DNA from: Idiomarina loihiensis
Lineage (GTDB): Bacteria; Pseudomonadota; Gammaproteobacteria; Enterobacterales; Alteromonadaceae
Assembly (NCBI RefSeq): GCF_024584785.1
Contig: NZ_CP074112.1
Span: forward strand, 2,046,001-2,110,000
Reading direction: 5' to 3'
DNA length: 64,000 bases
The position numbers and the translations under genes were made by a program. Shown one piece after another: positions 1 to 8,696 of the stretch (the stretch's first letter is position 1; each line of letters opens with the position of its first letter). A model generated the notes under the pieces. That model was not told the DNA's origin. It ran no database searches and saw only the letters and a list, made by a program, of their open reading frames with translations.

Positions 1-1064
1 ACCGGGTCTTCTACGGTGATGATTTTTTTCTCGGCTTGGTTCAGTTCGCTTAAGGCACCGTACAAGGTGGTGGTTTTACCAGAACCGGTCGGCCCGGTCA
101 CCACAAACATCCCATACGGCCGATGCACTAGGCGGCGTACGCGCGCCAAAATATCTTCGGGCATCCCAGTTTGCTCTAGATTCAACAATCCGGCTGACTG
201 GTCGAGCAAACGCATGACGCAAGATTCGCCATACTGCACAGGCATGGTCGAGACCCGCACATCGATGCTATGGTCGCGTACTTTGATGTTAAACCGGCCA
301 TCTTGCGGCAAGCGTTTCTCTGAGATATCTAAGCCCGACATCAGCTTCAGTCGCAATAGCAAGGCATTGGCGATATTGGTTTCGGTCAAAACGTTCTCTT
401 GCAGCGCACCATCCACCCGCATCCGAATCCGCAAGGCTCGGTCGTCTGGTTCGATGTGAATATCCGACGCTCGAACTTGCACCGCATCAGCAAAAATCGA
501 TTGCAGTAACTTTGCAACGGTGGCGTCGTCGTCATCGGCATCGAGCGACAAAGCACCTAAATCGAACTCGCCGCCGTCTTGAGTTTCGGTCTGCAATTCT
601 TTAGCGAATTGAGCGATATCCTTAGTACGTCGATACAGGTTGTCGAAGGCGCCCAATAACTCGCTATCTGGTACTACCGCTAAGCGCATTTCACGCGGCT
701 GCAAGAACTGAGAGATAGCATCCACTGCGGCGAGGTCAGCGGGGTCACTCATGGCGACCAAGGCCGAGCTTTCGTCGGCTTCAACCACCAAGGCGCGATG
801 ACGTCTGGCCTGCACTTCAGGCACCAAGTTCACCACGTTCTCGGGAATTCTCTTATCGCTTAAATCAAGCAAGGGGATATTCAGCTGACGCGCCAAAAAC
901 TCCAGCAAATCGTGCTCAGAGATAAAGCCCAAATCAATCAGGGTAACCCCTAACTTACGCCCATTTTGCTTTTGATCGGCCAGCGCCTGCTGCAATTGGC
1001 TTTCAGTTATAATGCCATCTTGGACGAGTAAGTCGCCAAGCCGCATTTTTAAACGAGGGCGCAT
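1..1064 (-). CDS. mshE: MSHA pilus assembly ATPase MshE (GspE/PilB family), partial
   Basis: Hexameric cytoplasmic ATPase that powers polymerisation of the mannose-sensitive haemagglutinin type IV pilus. The ATG at 1064 is one base past the mshN stop codon. About 354 codons are present and the C-terminal part lies beyond the left edge. The N-terminus reads MRLGDLLVQDGIITESQL, which fits the MshEN-type domain known to bind cyclic di-GMP in this family. It is followed by the GspE N1E and core region, with the Walker A motif GPTGSGKTTT near residue 330 and the start of the next strand (IITVEDP) at the window edge. Last visible gene of the msh operon, so mshG and the pilin genes probably follow outside the window. 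The MSHA assignment rests on the neighbouring mshL-M-N genes. Confidence 0.93.
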   Translation of the reverse strand, partial: MRPRLKMRLGDLLVQDGIITESQLQQALADQKQNGRKLGVTLIDLGFISEHDLLEFLARQLNIPLLDLSDKRIPENVVNLVPEVQARRHRALVVEADESSALVAMSDPADLAAVDAISQFLQPREMRLAVVPDSELLGAFDNLYRRTKDIAQFAKELQTETQDGGEFDLGALSLDADDDDATVAKLLQSIFADAVQVRASDIHIEPDDRALRIRMRVDGALQENVLTETNIANALLLRLKLMSGLDISEKRLPQDGRFNIKVRDHSIDVRVSTMPVQYGESCVMRLLDQSAGLLNLEQTGMPEDILARVRRLVHRPYGMFVVTGPTGSGKTTTLYGALSELNQAEKKIITVEDP

Positions 1065-1065
1065 G

Positions 1066-2268
1066 CTAATTGGTCTCCGGCTCGATGGGGGTTAACGCGT
1101 ACAAACGATCATTGATATATTGCCGCGCTTCGCTGCTTAAATCACGATACTGCAGGGCCTGTTGATAGGCTCGCACTGCGGCGGCTGGATTATCTGAATC
1201 TTCATGGGCCACGGCTGCGGCTAACCACCAACGGCTTTGCAAAAAACGCCCTGCTAGTACCGTGTAATCAGCTGCGGCCTCGGCATAATAGCCCAATTGA
1301 TTGGCGGCGGCGGCACGTAATTCGAGCAGCTCTAGGGCTTCGTCGGTGTCCTCATTAATGTTAATCAAGGCGCTGTACGCTTGGTCTACGCGCCCCATGC
1401 GATCCAAAATACGGGCGTACAACAACTGCCACTCGCTTTGTTGCGGCTGTCTATCTAGGCCCTGCTGCAAAATGGTCAGAGCGCGCGTCGCAAATCCGCG
1501 ACCGTACCAATAAGCGGCCAATTCGCTGCGTACTTCAACATGCATGGGTTGCACTATCAGCGCCTTTTCCAGCAGCTCTTGAGCCAGATCGCGGTCACCT
1601 TTGGCCATGGCCTCACGGGCTCGGCGTAAGTTAGTCTCGGCCAGTTGCGCAGGGGTGAGCTCAACTCGCTCTACTTTCATCGACGAGGTTGAGGCTGGGG
1701 TCGGCCCCACCTTCGGAGCTGGCTCCGGAGCCGGGTCCGGAACGGGGTCCGGAGCTGGGTCTGCAAGTTCCTCTTGCGGTTCAGCTTGGCTTGCGGCTGC
1801 GATGCTTGTAGCAGATTCGGGCTGCGCTGGTTCGGGCTGCGCTGCTGCAGGCTGTTGCAGCTCGGCCACATTCACCACCAATTGATTACGACCCTCGGTA
1901 GCATCGTCGCTGGTTTCGCTGACCGCGTTAACTGCTTCCTGCCGCGCTTCAGGCGCCGATGAGGGTTCAGGTTGTGCGGGTTCAGCTTGCAAAGCTTGCA
2001 TCACATAGCTACCGGGATCAGTGTTGGGGCTTTCAGCTTGCTGCGCAGCTGGGTCCGCAGCGGGGTCCAGAGCTGGGTCTGCAAGTCCTTCATGCCACCA
2101 TTGCCAGACCAACACGGCTAGGACCAAGATGGCGCCGATGCTGGCGATGAGGGCCACGCGGCGCTTGCTGCCATGGCTAGGTGCTACGGCTGCTGGTATG
2201 TAAGCTTGGTTGTTTTGCTGTTGCTCGCGTTTATCAAGATCGCGCAGCATGCGGTTTATCACGCTCAT
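1066..2268 (-). CDS. mshN: MSHA biogenesis protein MshN (TPR protein)
   Basis: Inner-membrane anchored TPR protein of the MSHA assembly system, about 400 residues. I chose the ATG at 2268 (MSVINRMLRDLDKRE) because it overlaps the mshM stop as ATGA and matches the usual MshN N-terminus; an in-frame extension upstream would lie inside mshM. A single membrane segment (VALIASIGAILVLAVLVW) follows about 45 residues of cytoplasmic N-terminus. A long Ala/Pro/Glu/Gln-rich linker comes next, containing Asp-Pro-Ala-Pro repeats, and then a C-terminal block of tetratricopeptide-like helices (from about residue 210). The linker is encoded by 12-bp tandem repeats and its length is probably variable between strains. 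Function in detail is poorly known; it is thought to be part of the assembly platform. Confidence 0.85.
   Translation of the reverse strand: MSVINRMLRDLDKREQQQNNQAYIPAAVAPSHGSKRRVALIASIGAILVLAVLVWQWWHEGLADPALDPAADPAAQQAESPNTDPGSYVMQALQAEPAQPEPSSAPEARQEAVNAVSETSDDATEGRNQLVVNVAELQQPAAAQPEPAQPESATSIAAASQAEPQEELADPAPDPVPDPAPEPAPKVGPTPASTSSMKVERVELTPAQLAETNLRRAREAMAKGDRDLAQELLEKALIVQPMHVEVRSELAAYWYGRGFATRALTILQQGLDRQPQQSEWQLLYARILDRMGRVDQAYSALININEDTDEALELLELRAAAANQLGYYAEAAADYTVLAGRFLQSRWWLAAAVAHEDSDNPAAAVRAYQQALQYRDLSSEARQYINDRLYALTPIEPETN
1715..1762. repeat. 4 x 12-bp tandem repeat inside mshN
   Basis: Four consecutive 12-mers of the form GGAGCYGGSTCC or close variants start at 1715, 1727, 1739 and 1751. 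On the minus strand they encode the alternating Asp/Glu-Pro-Ala/Val-Pro linker of MshN. Being in multiples of three, copy-number change would keep the reading frame. Confidence 0.85.
2045..2080. repeat. 3 x 12-bp tandem repeat inside mshN
   Basis: Three 12-mers starting at 2045, 2057 and 2069 belong to the same family as the array at 1715-1762 (for example AGAGCTGGGTCT, followed by GCAAG as in the other array). They encode Asp-Pro-Ala-type residues just after the MshN membrane segment. The two arrays look like duplicates of one another. Confidence 0.75.
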
Positions 2269-3182
2269 GCTAAATACTCCGCTAACCAGCCTTGGTAATA
2301 ACCCAAAGCTAGAATTGCCGCTACTACGGCAGATAAGCCCAACAACCACCAACCCCAGTTGGCGTTGGGTAAATAGGCATCCTCGGTGTCATCTACTGCC
2401 ATCCGCACATGCTTGGGAGTAATGCTATACACTCCTTCGCCGTAGCTGAGCAGCAACACCTTATGACATAACACGTTGGCTAAGCGAGGTATGCCGCGAC
2501 TGGCTTGGTGCAACATGCCAACCACTTTGGCGCTCATCATCGGCGGCCCTTTGTAGCCACCAATATGCAAGCGGTGCGAAATATAACGCGCCAACTCTTG
2601 CACACTCATCGCCTGCAAATGATAGCTAAAAGAGATGCGCTGGCGTAACTGTCGATGTTCGCGTGCAGCTAAGCGCTCATCCAATTCGGGCTGACCGAAT
2701 AGGACGATATGCAGCAACTTGCGCGACTCGGTTTCTAGGTTTGAAATTAGCCGCAAGGCTTCTAAACTGTCGCTCGGTAGGGCTTGCGCTTCATCCAGCA
2801 CGATCACCACAGTTTTGCCCTGCTGGTTGATGTCTAACAGCCGCTGCTGAATGGCTTGGGTAACTCGTTGCTGACTGTGCTCGCCATGCAGGTCTATTTG
2901 TAGCTCTTGGGCAATTTGGGCACGCAGCTCTTCCGGGCTTAAATAAGGGTTAGGAATGTACGCGGTGACATAATTTTCAGGTAGCTCATTAAGTAGCTTG
3001 CGACACAGCAAGGTTTTACCCGTGCCGACTTCGCCCACGACTTTGATAAAACCTTCACCGGTTTGCAGTGCCGTCAATAACACCTCCAGCGCTGACCGAT
3101 GACCCTCAAGATCACAGTAAAAGCTGGTGTTCGGTGTTAATGTAAAAGGCAGTTCACGCAAGCCGTAGTGGTTTTGGTACAT
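2265..3182 (-). CDS. mshM: MSHA biogenesis protein MshM (ExeA-like AAA ATPase)
   Basis: P-loop ATPase of the ExeA/MshM family, 305 aa, starting MYQNHYGLRELPF as is typical. The Walker A motif is GEVGTGKT (around residue 52), Walker B is VVIVLDEAQ (around 130), and the AAA lid follows. The last 35 residues form one membrane helix (LLGLSAVVAAILALGYY), so the ATPase domain is held at the inner membrane. In related ExeA systems the protein helps the secretin assemble in peptidoglycan, which fits its position directly after mshL. Its TGA stop overlaps the mshN start (ATGA), indicating translational coupling. Confidence 0.9.
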   Translation of the reverse strand: MYQNHYGLRELPFTLTPNTSFYCDLEGHRSALEVLLTALQTGEGFIKVVGEVGTGKTLLCRKLLNELPENYVTAYIPNPYLSPEELRAQIAQELQIDLHGEHSQQRVTQAIQQRLLDINQQGKTVVIVLDEAQALPSDSLEALRLISNLETESRKLLHIVLFGQPELDERLAAREHRQLRQRISFSYHLQAMSVQELARYISHRLHIGGYKGPPMMSAKVVGMLHQASRGIPRLANVLCHKVLLLSYGEGVYSITPKHVRMAVDDTEDAYLPNANWGWWLLGLSAVVAAILALGYYQGWLAEYLA

Positions 3183-3203
3183 TAGCTCTTCCCGTTGCTG
3201 ATG

Positions 3204-4886
3204 TTACTCATTGCCATACCATTTTTTCAGAATGTCGCTAGAGCGTTGCAGCTCTTCTTGCCAGCTCTCGGCACCAATAACCGTGGGGCGAATTAAAATC
3301 ACCAGCTCTTTCTTCTGCTCCACGCGGCGGGTATTTTTAAACAAATTACCCAACACTGGAATGTCTCCCAAGAAAGGTGCTTTCGATTCTGAATCTGTGT
3401 ACGAGGTTTGCATCAAACCGCCTAACACCACGATCTCACCATTACGGGCTTTGACAATGGTATCGCTTTCACGAATGTTGCTTTGTGCTAGCGGTAGAAC
3501 AAAGGTGTCGTCGTTCAGCTTCACGACTTTCTCTTGTTCTTGGGTTTGCACCACACTCGGATGCACATGCAGGATCACTTCGCCGTTCTCACTAATCTGC
3601 GGAGTAATATCCAGCGAAATACCTGAGAAAAACGGTGTTAGCTCAATATTTGGCGTAGAGGTGGTAGCAGTACCTGTTATCGTGGTGGTGGAGACATCTG
3701 TGACAAAGTACTCGTCTTCACCAATCTTAATCACGGCTTTTTGGTTATTAGCAGCACTGACTCGAGGGTTCGAGAGCACCTGCACGTTTCCTTGGCTTTG
3801 CAACAAATTAAGTGCGCCAGAAAAGTCGCCGATGTTCAGGGTCATACCAAACACACCGCCGAGGCCACTAGCGGTTACATCACCGCCACTTAGACTCACC
3901 GACCCGGTGACTTGGTCAACGCCAAAGAAGTCACTGACGCCGCTGCCCGCTTCAAATAAATCATTCCAGTTGATGCCTTGTTGATAGTCATCATTTAAGG
4001 CCACTTCAACAATCCGGGCTTCAAGTATCACTTGGCGTTGTAAACGGCTTTGGGCGCGTTCCAAGAACTCGCGGGCGGCGCGTAATTCACCTGGTAAGGC
4101 AGTGATCGTCACTAACCCAGCTTGCGGCGCGACGACGACCCGACGACCATCACCGGTACCAACGATGCCTTCAATAATAGCTTTTAAGTCTTTCCACCAA
4201 TCGGTTTCCGAAGAGCTACTAATCGACGAGCCATTGGTTTGCATGCCACCTAAGTTTGAGCCGGCTTGGTTCGAAGTTCCACCCTGATTACCCAGCAAGT
4301 TATTGTTGATATTACCGCCATAACTGTTACTCCCAGAGCCGCCACTGGTGTTACGGTCGCTGTCTTTAACCCCGCCCGAGCTGACGCTGGTTTGCGATAC
4401 CCCCATACGGCGCAAGGCTAAGTAGTCTAACGAAATGGTTTCGCTGCGTAAGCCCGCTGGAAACACCTGAATCATGCGGTTGTTACGACGCACATCGTAG
4501 CCATAAATATCCCCAACCACGTCGAGCGCTTCAGTGAGGGTAACATCCTTTAAATTAATCGTAATCATACCGTCTACATCTGGATGCACGGCAAAGTTAT
4601 AAGGAGAATCCACCGCTAAACCGGCAAAAAATTCAGCCGCAGGCATGTCGTTGGCGGCAATAGAAAAACGCGGTTCAGCTAACAATTGAGCGCTAGCAGC
4701 TCGCAACTGGTCTTGCTGACCACGCAGGCTAGCCCGCACGGACTCGGGTAACGGCGGGCGTTCGCTGGCCTTGCCTCTGGCGTTAGGGTCTAACGCTTGT
4801 TGGAATTCTTCCGGTGGCTGTTCTGGTTGATGCGCACAAGCAGCCAATAATGCACTTAGCGCCGCAACCAATAAAACTCGCTTCAT
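3204..4886 (-). CDS. mshL: MSHA outer-membrane secretin MshL
   Basis: Secretin that forms the outer-membrane pore for the pilus, 560 aa. The N-terminus is a lipoprotein signal (MKRVLLVAALSALLAAC, lipobox LAAC, Cys17). It is followed by a short secretin/TonB N-terminal domain (about 75-150) and a Ser/Gly/Asn-rich low-complexity stretch (about 165-225). The N1-type domain comes next, and the C-terminal secretin core ends with the conserved GDIPVLGNLFKNT and LVILIRPTVI motifs. The ATG at 4886 overlaps the mshK stop. An AGAG-containing ribosome site near 3190 precedes the downstream mshM. Confidence 0.95.
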   Translation of the reverse strand: MKRVLLVAALSALLAACAHQPEQPPEEFQQALDPNARGKASERPPLPESVRASLRGQQDQLRAASAQLLAEPRFSIAANDMPAAEFFAGLAVDSPYNFAVHPDVDGMITINLKDVTLTEALDVVGDIYGYDVRRNNRMIQVFPAGLRSETISLDYLALRRMGVSQTSVSSGGVKDSDRNTSGGSGSNSYGGNINNNLLGNQGGTSNQAGSNLGGMQTNGSSISSSSETDWWKDLKAIIEGIVGTGDGRRVVVAPQAGLVTITALPGELRAAREFLERAQSRLQRQVILEARIVEVALNDDYQQGINWNDLFEAGSGVSDFFGVDQVTGSVSLSGGDVTASGLGGVFGMTLNIGDFSGALNLLQSQGNVQVLSNPRVSAANNQKAVIKIGEDEYFVTDVSTTTITGTATTSTPNIELTPFFSGISLDITPQISENGEVILHVHPSVVQTQEQEKVVKLNDDTFVLPLAQSNIRESDTIVKARNGEIVVLGGLMQTSYTDSESKAPFLGDIPVLGNLFKNTRRVEQKKELVILIRPTVIGAESWQEELQRSSDILKKWYGNE

Positions 4887-5251
4887 GGTTGACTCTCCGA
4901 GTTAGCCGCTTGTTCTTGCCCAGATTGCAATTTTACGTTGCTAAACAAGGCTAACTGTACGGTTTTGTTGGTTTTAGAATCCATTAAGGTCACTTGATTC
5001 ATATCAATGGCCCGAACAATGTATTGATTTATCGTATCGCCAACAGAAACACGCTGCCCGCCAATTAGTGCGGTGCGCCGTGTACCTCTCCATTGAATCG
5101 CTTGTAATTTAAGTTCTGCCGCTAACGCTGGCCCCTCAGTAATGGTGCTACTACGCACCACCGGTGGCGCCGTTGGGTCGCTCAGCTCTTGTGCAGAAAC
5201 GGGTGCTGCTAGCAGCACTGCAACTATCAAAAACCTACTAGCTGGCCACAT
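4883..5251 (-). CDS. mshK: MSHA biogenesis protein MshK
   Basis: Small periplasmic protein, 122 aa, with a Sec signal peptide (MWPASRFLIVAVLLAAPVSA) followed by SDPTAPP, a PilP/GspC-like start. The rest carries a β-rich region (ALIGGQRVSVGDTI) resembling the PilP homology domain that docks onto the secretin. I prefer the ATG at 5251 because GGAG sits seven bases upstream; the GTG at 5257 is possible. The start lies inside the end of mshJ (14-nt overlap) and the stop overlaps mshL, so it is translated within a coupled chain. Confidence 0.85.
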   Translation of the reverse strand: MWPASRFLIVAVLLAAPVSAQELSDPTAPPVVRSSTITEGPALAAELKLQAIQWRGTRRTALIGGQRVSVGDTINQYIVRAIDMNQVTLMDSKTNKTVQLALFSNVKLQSGQEQAANSESQP

Positions 5252-5894
5252 AGTCACGCTCCAGACTCAAGGTATAAATTTCTATGGTCACTTCTGCTTG
5301 CGGCGCTTGCTTCACTCGGTAATCGAGTTTTTGCCAATAAAAGTTCCAATCCAACTGCTCAAGCCGGTTGAGGTAGTTCCGCACAGCAAAAAAATCACCC
5401 GTAACAGAGAGCTGCAAGCGGTGCTTGTAGATCGCTGTCGTGTCATCTTGCGCATCTTGATACACCCGTTCTGGCGGCAAGGCTTGGGCTGACTGTACTT
5501 TGATGCCACTGGCTGAATCTAACAGGGCGCGCAACAGTGCTTTGTTGTCGGAGGCACTGATGTAGTTGGCCTCGGCATTCAACTGGGCTTCTAAGCGATC
5601 TAAACGCTCTTGCAGTTGTCCGCGACGACTTTTTAATTCTGCTTTCGGGTCACCAGCTAAGCGTGCTTTTACCGCTGCGAGTTCTTGCTCAAAGATACTA
5701 ATTTGCTGCTGTTGTTGGCGCTGAGTTTGGCGTTCGGTAGCTAATTGCTCTTGAGTGGGCAACAACACCAGCCACACCCCAAGGTAAACCACCACCGCCA
5801 CGGCCAGCGCAAACCAAAACTTACGGCGCCCTTGCGGGAGCAATAAAAACTGCTGCTGCCATTGTTGCCACTGTTGCGTTAGTTGTTGCATCAT
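5238..5894 (-). CDS. mshJ: MSHA biogenesis protein MshJ (PilO-like)
   Basis: Bitopic inner-membrane protein of the alignment subcomplex, 218 aa. It has a short cytoplasmic N-terminus rich in Gln, one membrane helix (FALAVAVVVYLGVWLVLL, about 27-45), a long coiled coil (about 50-105), and a C-terminal ferredoxin-like periplasmic domain ending near LDYRVKQAPQAEVTIEIYTL. Length and layout match MshJ/PilO. It is coupled to the upstream second mshI gene by an ATGA overlap at 5891-5894. Confidence 0.88.
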   Translation of the reverse strand: MMQQLTQQWQQWQQQFLLLPQGRRKFWFALAVAVVVYLGVWLVLLPTQEQLATERQTQRQQQQQISIFEQELAAVKARLAGDPKAELKSRRGQLQERLDRLEAQLNAEANYISASDNKALLRALLDSASGIKVQSAQALPPERVYQDAQDDTTAIYKHRLQLSVTGDFFAVRNYLNRLEQLDWNFYWQKLDYRVKQAPQAEVTIEIYTLSLERDYVAS

Positions 5895-6559
5895 GGGCGA
5901 GCCCCGCTGCCGTTATTAGTGGCGCCAGAGCTGTTAGCGCTAGTGCCTAGCTGACTAGGCTGCAACAGCAAACTACCGTGACTGTCACTGCCCACAGTAA
6001 ACTGTAACGCGCCATTTTGTTCATCGCGCAACTCAAACACCCCAAAATTACGGTTCTTCAGGGTCGGATAATTAGAAAAGCTGGCTAACCAACGCGGTAA
6101 GGCACTGGCCGCAGTGGTATGGCCTTGCAAGGTCATATCCTGATAGGCCAACACAATTCGTTGCAACCAGATGTTGTCGTTGTCTACGCGAGCTAAATCT
6201 GTCATCACATTAGCGAAGCTAGGCTGGCCGGTTTGGGTTACTGAACGCATGTGCTGTAACAAGCGCTGCCGTTGCGCCAGGCGTAACTCAAGCTGGTCAA
6301 TTTCGGCCAGTAGCTGTTTATCGTTGAGGGCCTGCTTGAGCAGCTCTTGTTGCTGGTTAACTTGCTGCTGTACGGCGGTGTTTTGTGCGCTCAGCTTAGC
6401 TGTCGTTGCTTGCTGATTGGCCAGATACCACTTGCTCAGCCCTGCGCCAATCATCACTACAACCAATAAGGTACCCACCACTAAGCTAACAAGCTTTAAA
6501 GTAAGCGGATCACGGTTAGGTTGTAGCTCAGCTACATACAAGTTAGCTATGCGTTTCAT
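5891..6559 (-). CDS. mshI2: Second MshI-type protein (PilN-like)
   Basis: PilN-like bitopic protein, 222 aa. It has a cytoplasmic N-terminal tail with NLYVAELQPNRDPLT (the PilN-type tail that contacts the PilM-like ATPase-fold protein), a membrane helix (LVSLVVGTLLVVVMIGAGL, about 24-44), a coiled coil (45-105), and a small periplasmic domain. The C-terminus is Ser/Asn/Gly-rich. It overlaps mshI by ATGA. Many msh loci carry two genes called mshI; this one corresponds to the PilN half, and the gene name is by position and family. Confidence 0.82.
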   Translation of the reverse strand: MKRIANLYVAELQPNRDPLTLKLVSLVVGTLLVVVMIGAGLSKWYLANQQATTAKLSAQNTAVQQQVNQQQELLKQALNDKQLLAEIDQLELRLAQRQRLLQHMRSVTQTGQPSFANVMTDLARVDNDNIWLQRIVLAYQDMTLQGHTTAASALPRWLASFSNYPTLKNRNFGVFELRDEQNGALQFTVGSDSHGSLLLQPSQLGTSANSSGATNNGSGARP

Positions 6560-7500
6560 GCTGCTTGCTCCTTGGCTGGATACAGCAACTCACGCGCCAG
6601 CATAACCCCACCTAACACTGGGAAATCAGCAAAATCGGCGGTAGCCAGTTCTTGCGCCCACAACGGATACTCGGCCCACTGCACCTCAAACCCTAAATCG
6701 TCAGCTACTTGTTGTTGCAGTGCGGCGCGATGCTTTGAGCCCACAGCTAACACCACTTGCTTGATCGGGCGCTGGCGTAGTTGCCGTTCAAAGTAATCAG
6801 CTGAGCGCTGTACCTCAATACTTAGCGGTGAACCACCACCTAAGCTGATCTCATCAGCGCTGAGTGCACTGATTTGCTCCAGCGCTCGCACTAAACGGTT
6901 TACCTGCAACTCGCCTTGTTGGTATACCTGCAATAAGGCGGGCTCGATATCATGCTGATAGACCACCACGCTGGGCTCTTGCAATTGGGTAAACAAGCGC
7001 GACACGGCCTGCTCTTCAGCCACAATACCGCAGATATTTTCGCTCAGCTCTTGGGCTGCTTTAAGCACGCCTTGCAGCATCGTTTTATCCGCTACAATTG
7101 CGTTGATTTTATCTTGTCCGGAGAGCTGTACTGGGCTGTCGTAATAATCGGCAATGATGTCGGCGGGTGCGAGCGATACCAGATCGCGCAAACTGTACTT
7201 CAACGCTTGGCTGATTTCAGCGGCCGGTAACTTGGGTCTATCGAGCTGCACACTTTGATACAGCGATGGGCCCAACACCACCAACAAGGCTGGATTACCT
7301 TTGATGTACTTAGGATATTTGTGTGCCAGTTCTTGCATGGCATGGCCCCATTGCCCGTCCGCAACCTCTTGATGATCGGACACGATCAAGGCTGGTGTAG
7401 ACTCATTAATTTCTGCAATAGCTAACGACACGCCTCCTTTGGCCAACGCAAAGGTTAGCACCAGGTCGTTCCTAGACTTAGCTGGCCACAAATTAAGCAA
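6556..7500 (-). CDS. mshI: MSHA biogenesis protein MshI (PilM-like)
   Basis: Actin-fold cytoplasmic protein, 314 aa, probably nucleotide-binding like PilM and partner of the PilN-like protein encoded next. The N-terminus reads MLNLWPAKSRNDLVLTFALA. The start codon is TTG at 7500, supported by AAGGGA eight bases upstream and by the absence of an upstream in-frame alternative. It is the first gene of the visible msh operon. No mshH/csrD gene lies in front of it, unlike in several Vibrio and Shewanella loci. Confidence 0.85.
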   Translation of the reverse strand: MLNLWPAKSRNDLVLTFALAKGGVSLAIAEINESTPALIVSDHQEVADGQWGHAMQELAHKYPKYIKGNPALLVVLGPSLYQSVQLDRPKLPAAEISQALKYSLRDLVSLAPADIIADYYDSPVQLSGQDKINAIVADKTMLQGVLKAAQELSENICGIVAEEQAVSRLFTQLQEPSVVVYQHDIEPALLQVYQQGELQVNRLVRALEQISALSADEISLGGGSPLSIEVQRSADYFERQLRQRPIKQVVLAVGSKHRAALQQQVADDLGFEVQWAEYPLWAQELATADFADFPVLGGVMLARELLYPAKEQAA

Positions 7501-7530
7501 TGCGAATATCCCTTACAAATTATGTATTTT

Positions 7531-7560
7531 ATTATAGGTATATTATGACTTTATAACGGA
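7531..7560 (-). promoter_or_regulatory. Possible msh operon promoter
   Basis: The 120-nt gap between pyrC and mshI is strongly AT-rich. On the minus strand it contains a perfect TATAAT (7531-7536) about 30 nt in front of the mshI TTG. No convincing -35 hexamer is seen at normal spacing, so a regulator-dependent or alternative start is possible. Confidence 0.35.
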
Positions 7561-7620
7561 TATAAAACCATGACTTGGCGACAATTTCTACAATGTTAAA
7601 TTGTTCATTGAAATGTTGCT

Positions 7621-8673
7621 TTATTGTTTAATCCGCCACTGCAGTGGCTCTCCCGCCCAATAAGGCACCATGGGCCCAACTGCAGTAGCTACTGTCGCTG
7701 GTACCATCCACTGGTCTTTTTCTAAGGTAACGGAGCTGGTAGCACGAGGCAACCCGTAAAAATCAGCACCAAACCCACTGGCAAAATCAGCTAACTTGTC
7801 GAGCGCATTCATTTGCTCAAAGAACTCAGCATACAACGGCAAAGCCGCCGGTGCTGAATAACAACCGGCACAGCCACAGGCAGTTTCTTTGCGCGATTGT
7901 GCATGAGGTGCCGAGTCTGTTCCTAAAAAGAAGCGCGGATGCCCCGATGCAGCAATACGCCGCAGTTCTAATTGATGGTCGCGACGCTTTAAGATAGGTA
8001 AACAATAGTTATGCGGACGCACCCCACCTACCAACAAATCATTGCGGTTCATCAACAGATGTTGCGGAGTTATGGTTGCCGCTACGTTTGCACCAGCCTT
8101 TTCCACGAATTCTACGGCATCAGCGGTGGTGATATGTTCTAGCACTAACTTTAACTGCGGATGCCGAGCCAATAAAGGCCGTAAGTAACGGTCAATAAAC
8201 ACCTTTTCACGATCAAAGATATCAATCTCAGCACTAGTCACTTCGCCATGCACCAACAAGGGCACACCATGACTCGCCATGGCGGCAAACACCTCGTCGA
8301 GGGCCTCAATGTCAGTTACCCCGGCCGCGGAGTTAGTGGTGGCCCCTGACGGGTAGAGCTTGAAGCCAATAATCGCCGGCTCGGCAGCCGCTGCAACTAT
8401 GGTTTCAACACTGGTGGCTTGGGTTAAATACAGGGTCATTAGGGGTTCAAAACTGCTGCCGGCTGGTACCTGCGCTAAAATGCGATTGCGATATTCCAAA
8501 GCTTGAGCAACTGTCGTCACCGGCGGCACCAAATTAGGCATCACCACAGCTCGGCCAAACACAGCGGCGGTGGCAGGGACTGTGGTCGCGAGTAAATCAC
8601 CATCGCGTAAGTGCAGGTGCCAATCGTCTGGTGTTGGAATTGTTAGGTGGTTCGCCACCGCTGCAGAACTCAT
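7621..8673 (-). CDS. pyrC: Dihydroorotase, class II
   Basis: Zinc amidohydrolase that cyclises carbamoyl-aspartate to dihydroorotate in pyrimidine synthesis, 350 aa. The metal-binding HLHLRD motif is near residue 20. The lysine that is carboxylated in this family sits in IGFKLYPSGATTNS. Further metal-ligand histidines lie in LLVHGE and LVLEHITTADA, and the catalytic Asp is in LGTDSAPH. This is the E. coli type of PyrC. I use the ATG at 8673 with AGGT upstream; a TTG at 8700 would only add nine residues overlapping the preceding gene. Confidence 0.95.
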   Translation of the reverse strand: MSSAAVANHLTIPTPDDWHLHLRDGDLLATTVPATAAVFGRAVVMPNLVPPVTTVAQALEYRNRILAQVPAGSSFEPLMTLYLTQATSVETIVAAAAEPAIIGFKLYPSGATTNSAAGVTDIEALDEVFAAMASHGVPLLVHGEVTSAEIDIFDREKVFIDRYLRPLLARHPQLKLVLEHITTADAVEFVEKAGANVAATITPQHLLMNRNDLLVGGVRPHNYCLPILKRRDHQLELRRIAASGHPRFFLGTDSAPHAQSRKETACGCAGCYSAPAALPLYAEFFEQMNALDKLADFASGFGADFYGLPRATSSVTLEKDQWMVPATVATAVGPMVPYWAGEPLQWRIKQ

Positions 8674-8696
8674 ATCAACCTCGCTTGTTACAACTA

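Noticed and set aside
16..459. Plus-strand open frame of 147 codons at the left edge
   Set aside because: It lies antisense to the mshE coding sequence, whose Walker A motif and family features are clear on the minus strand.
3211..3984. Plus-strand open frame of 257 codons
   Set aside because: Fully antisense to the secretin core of mshL; the translation shows no family features.
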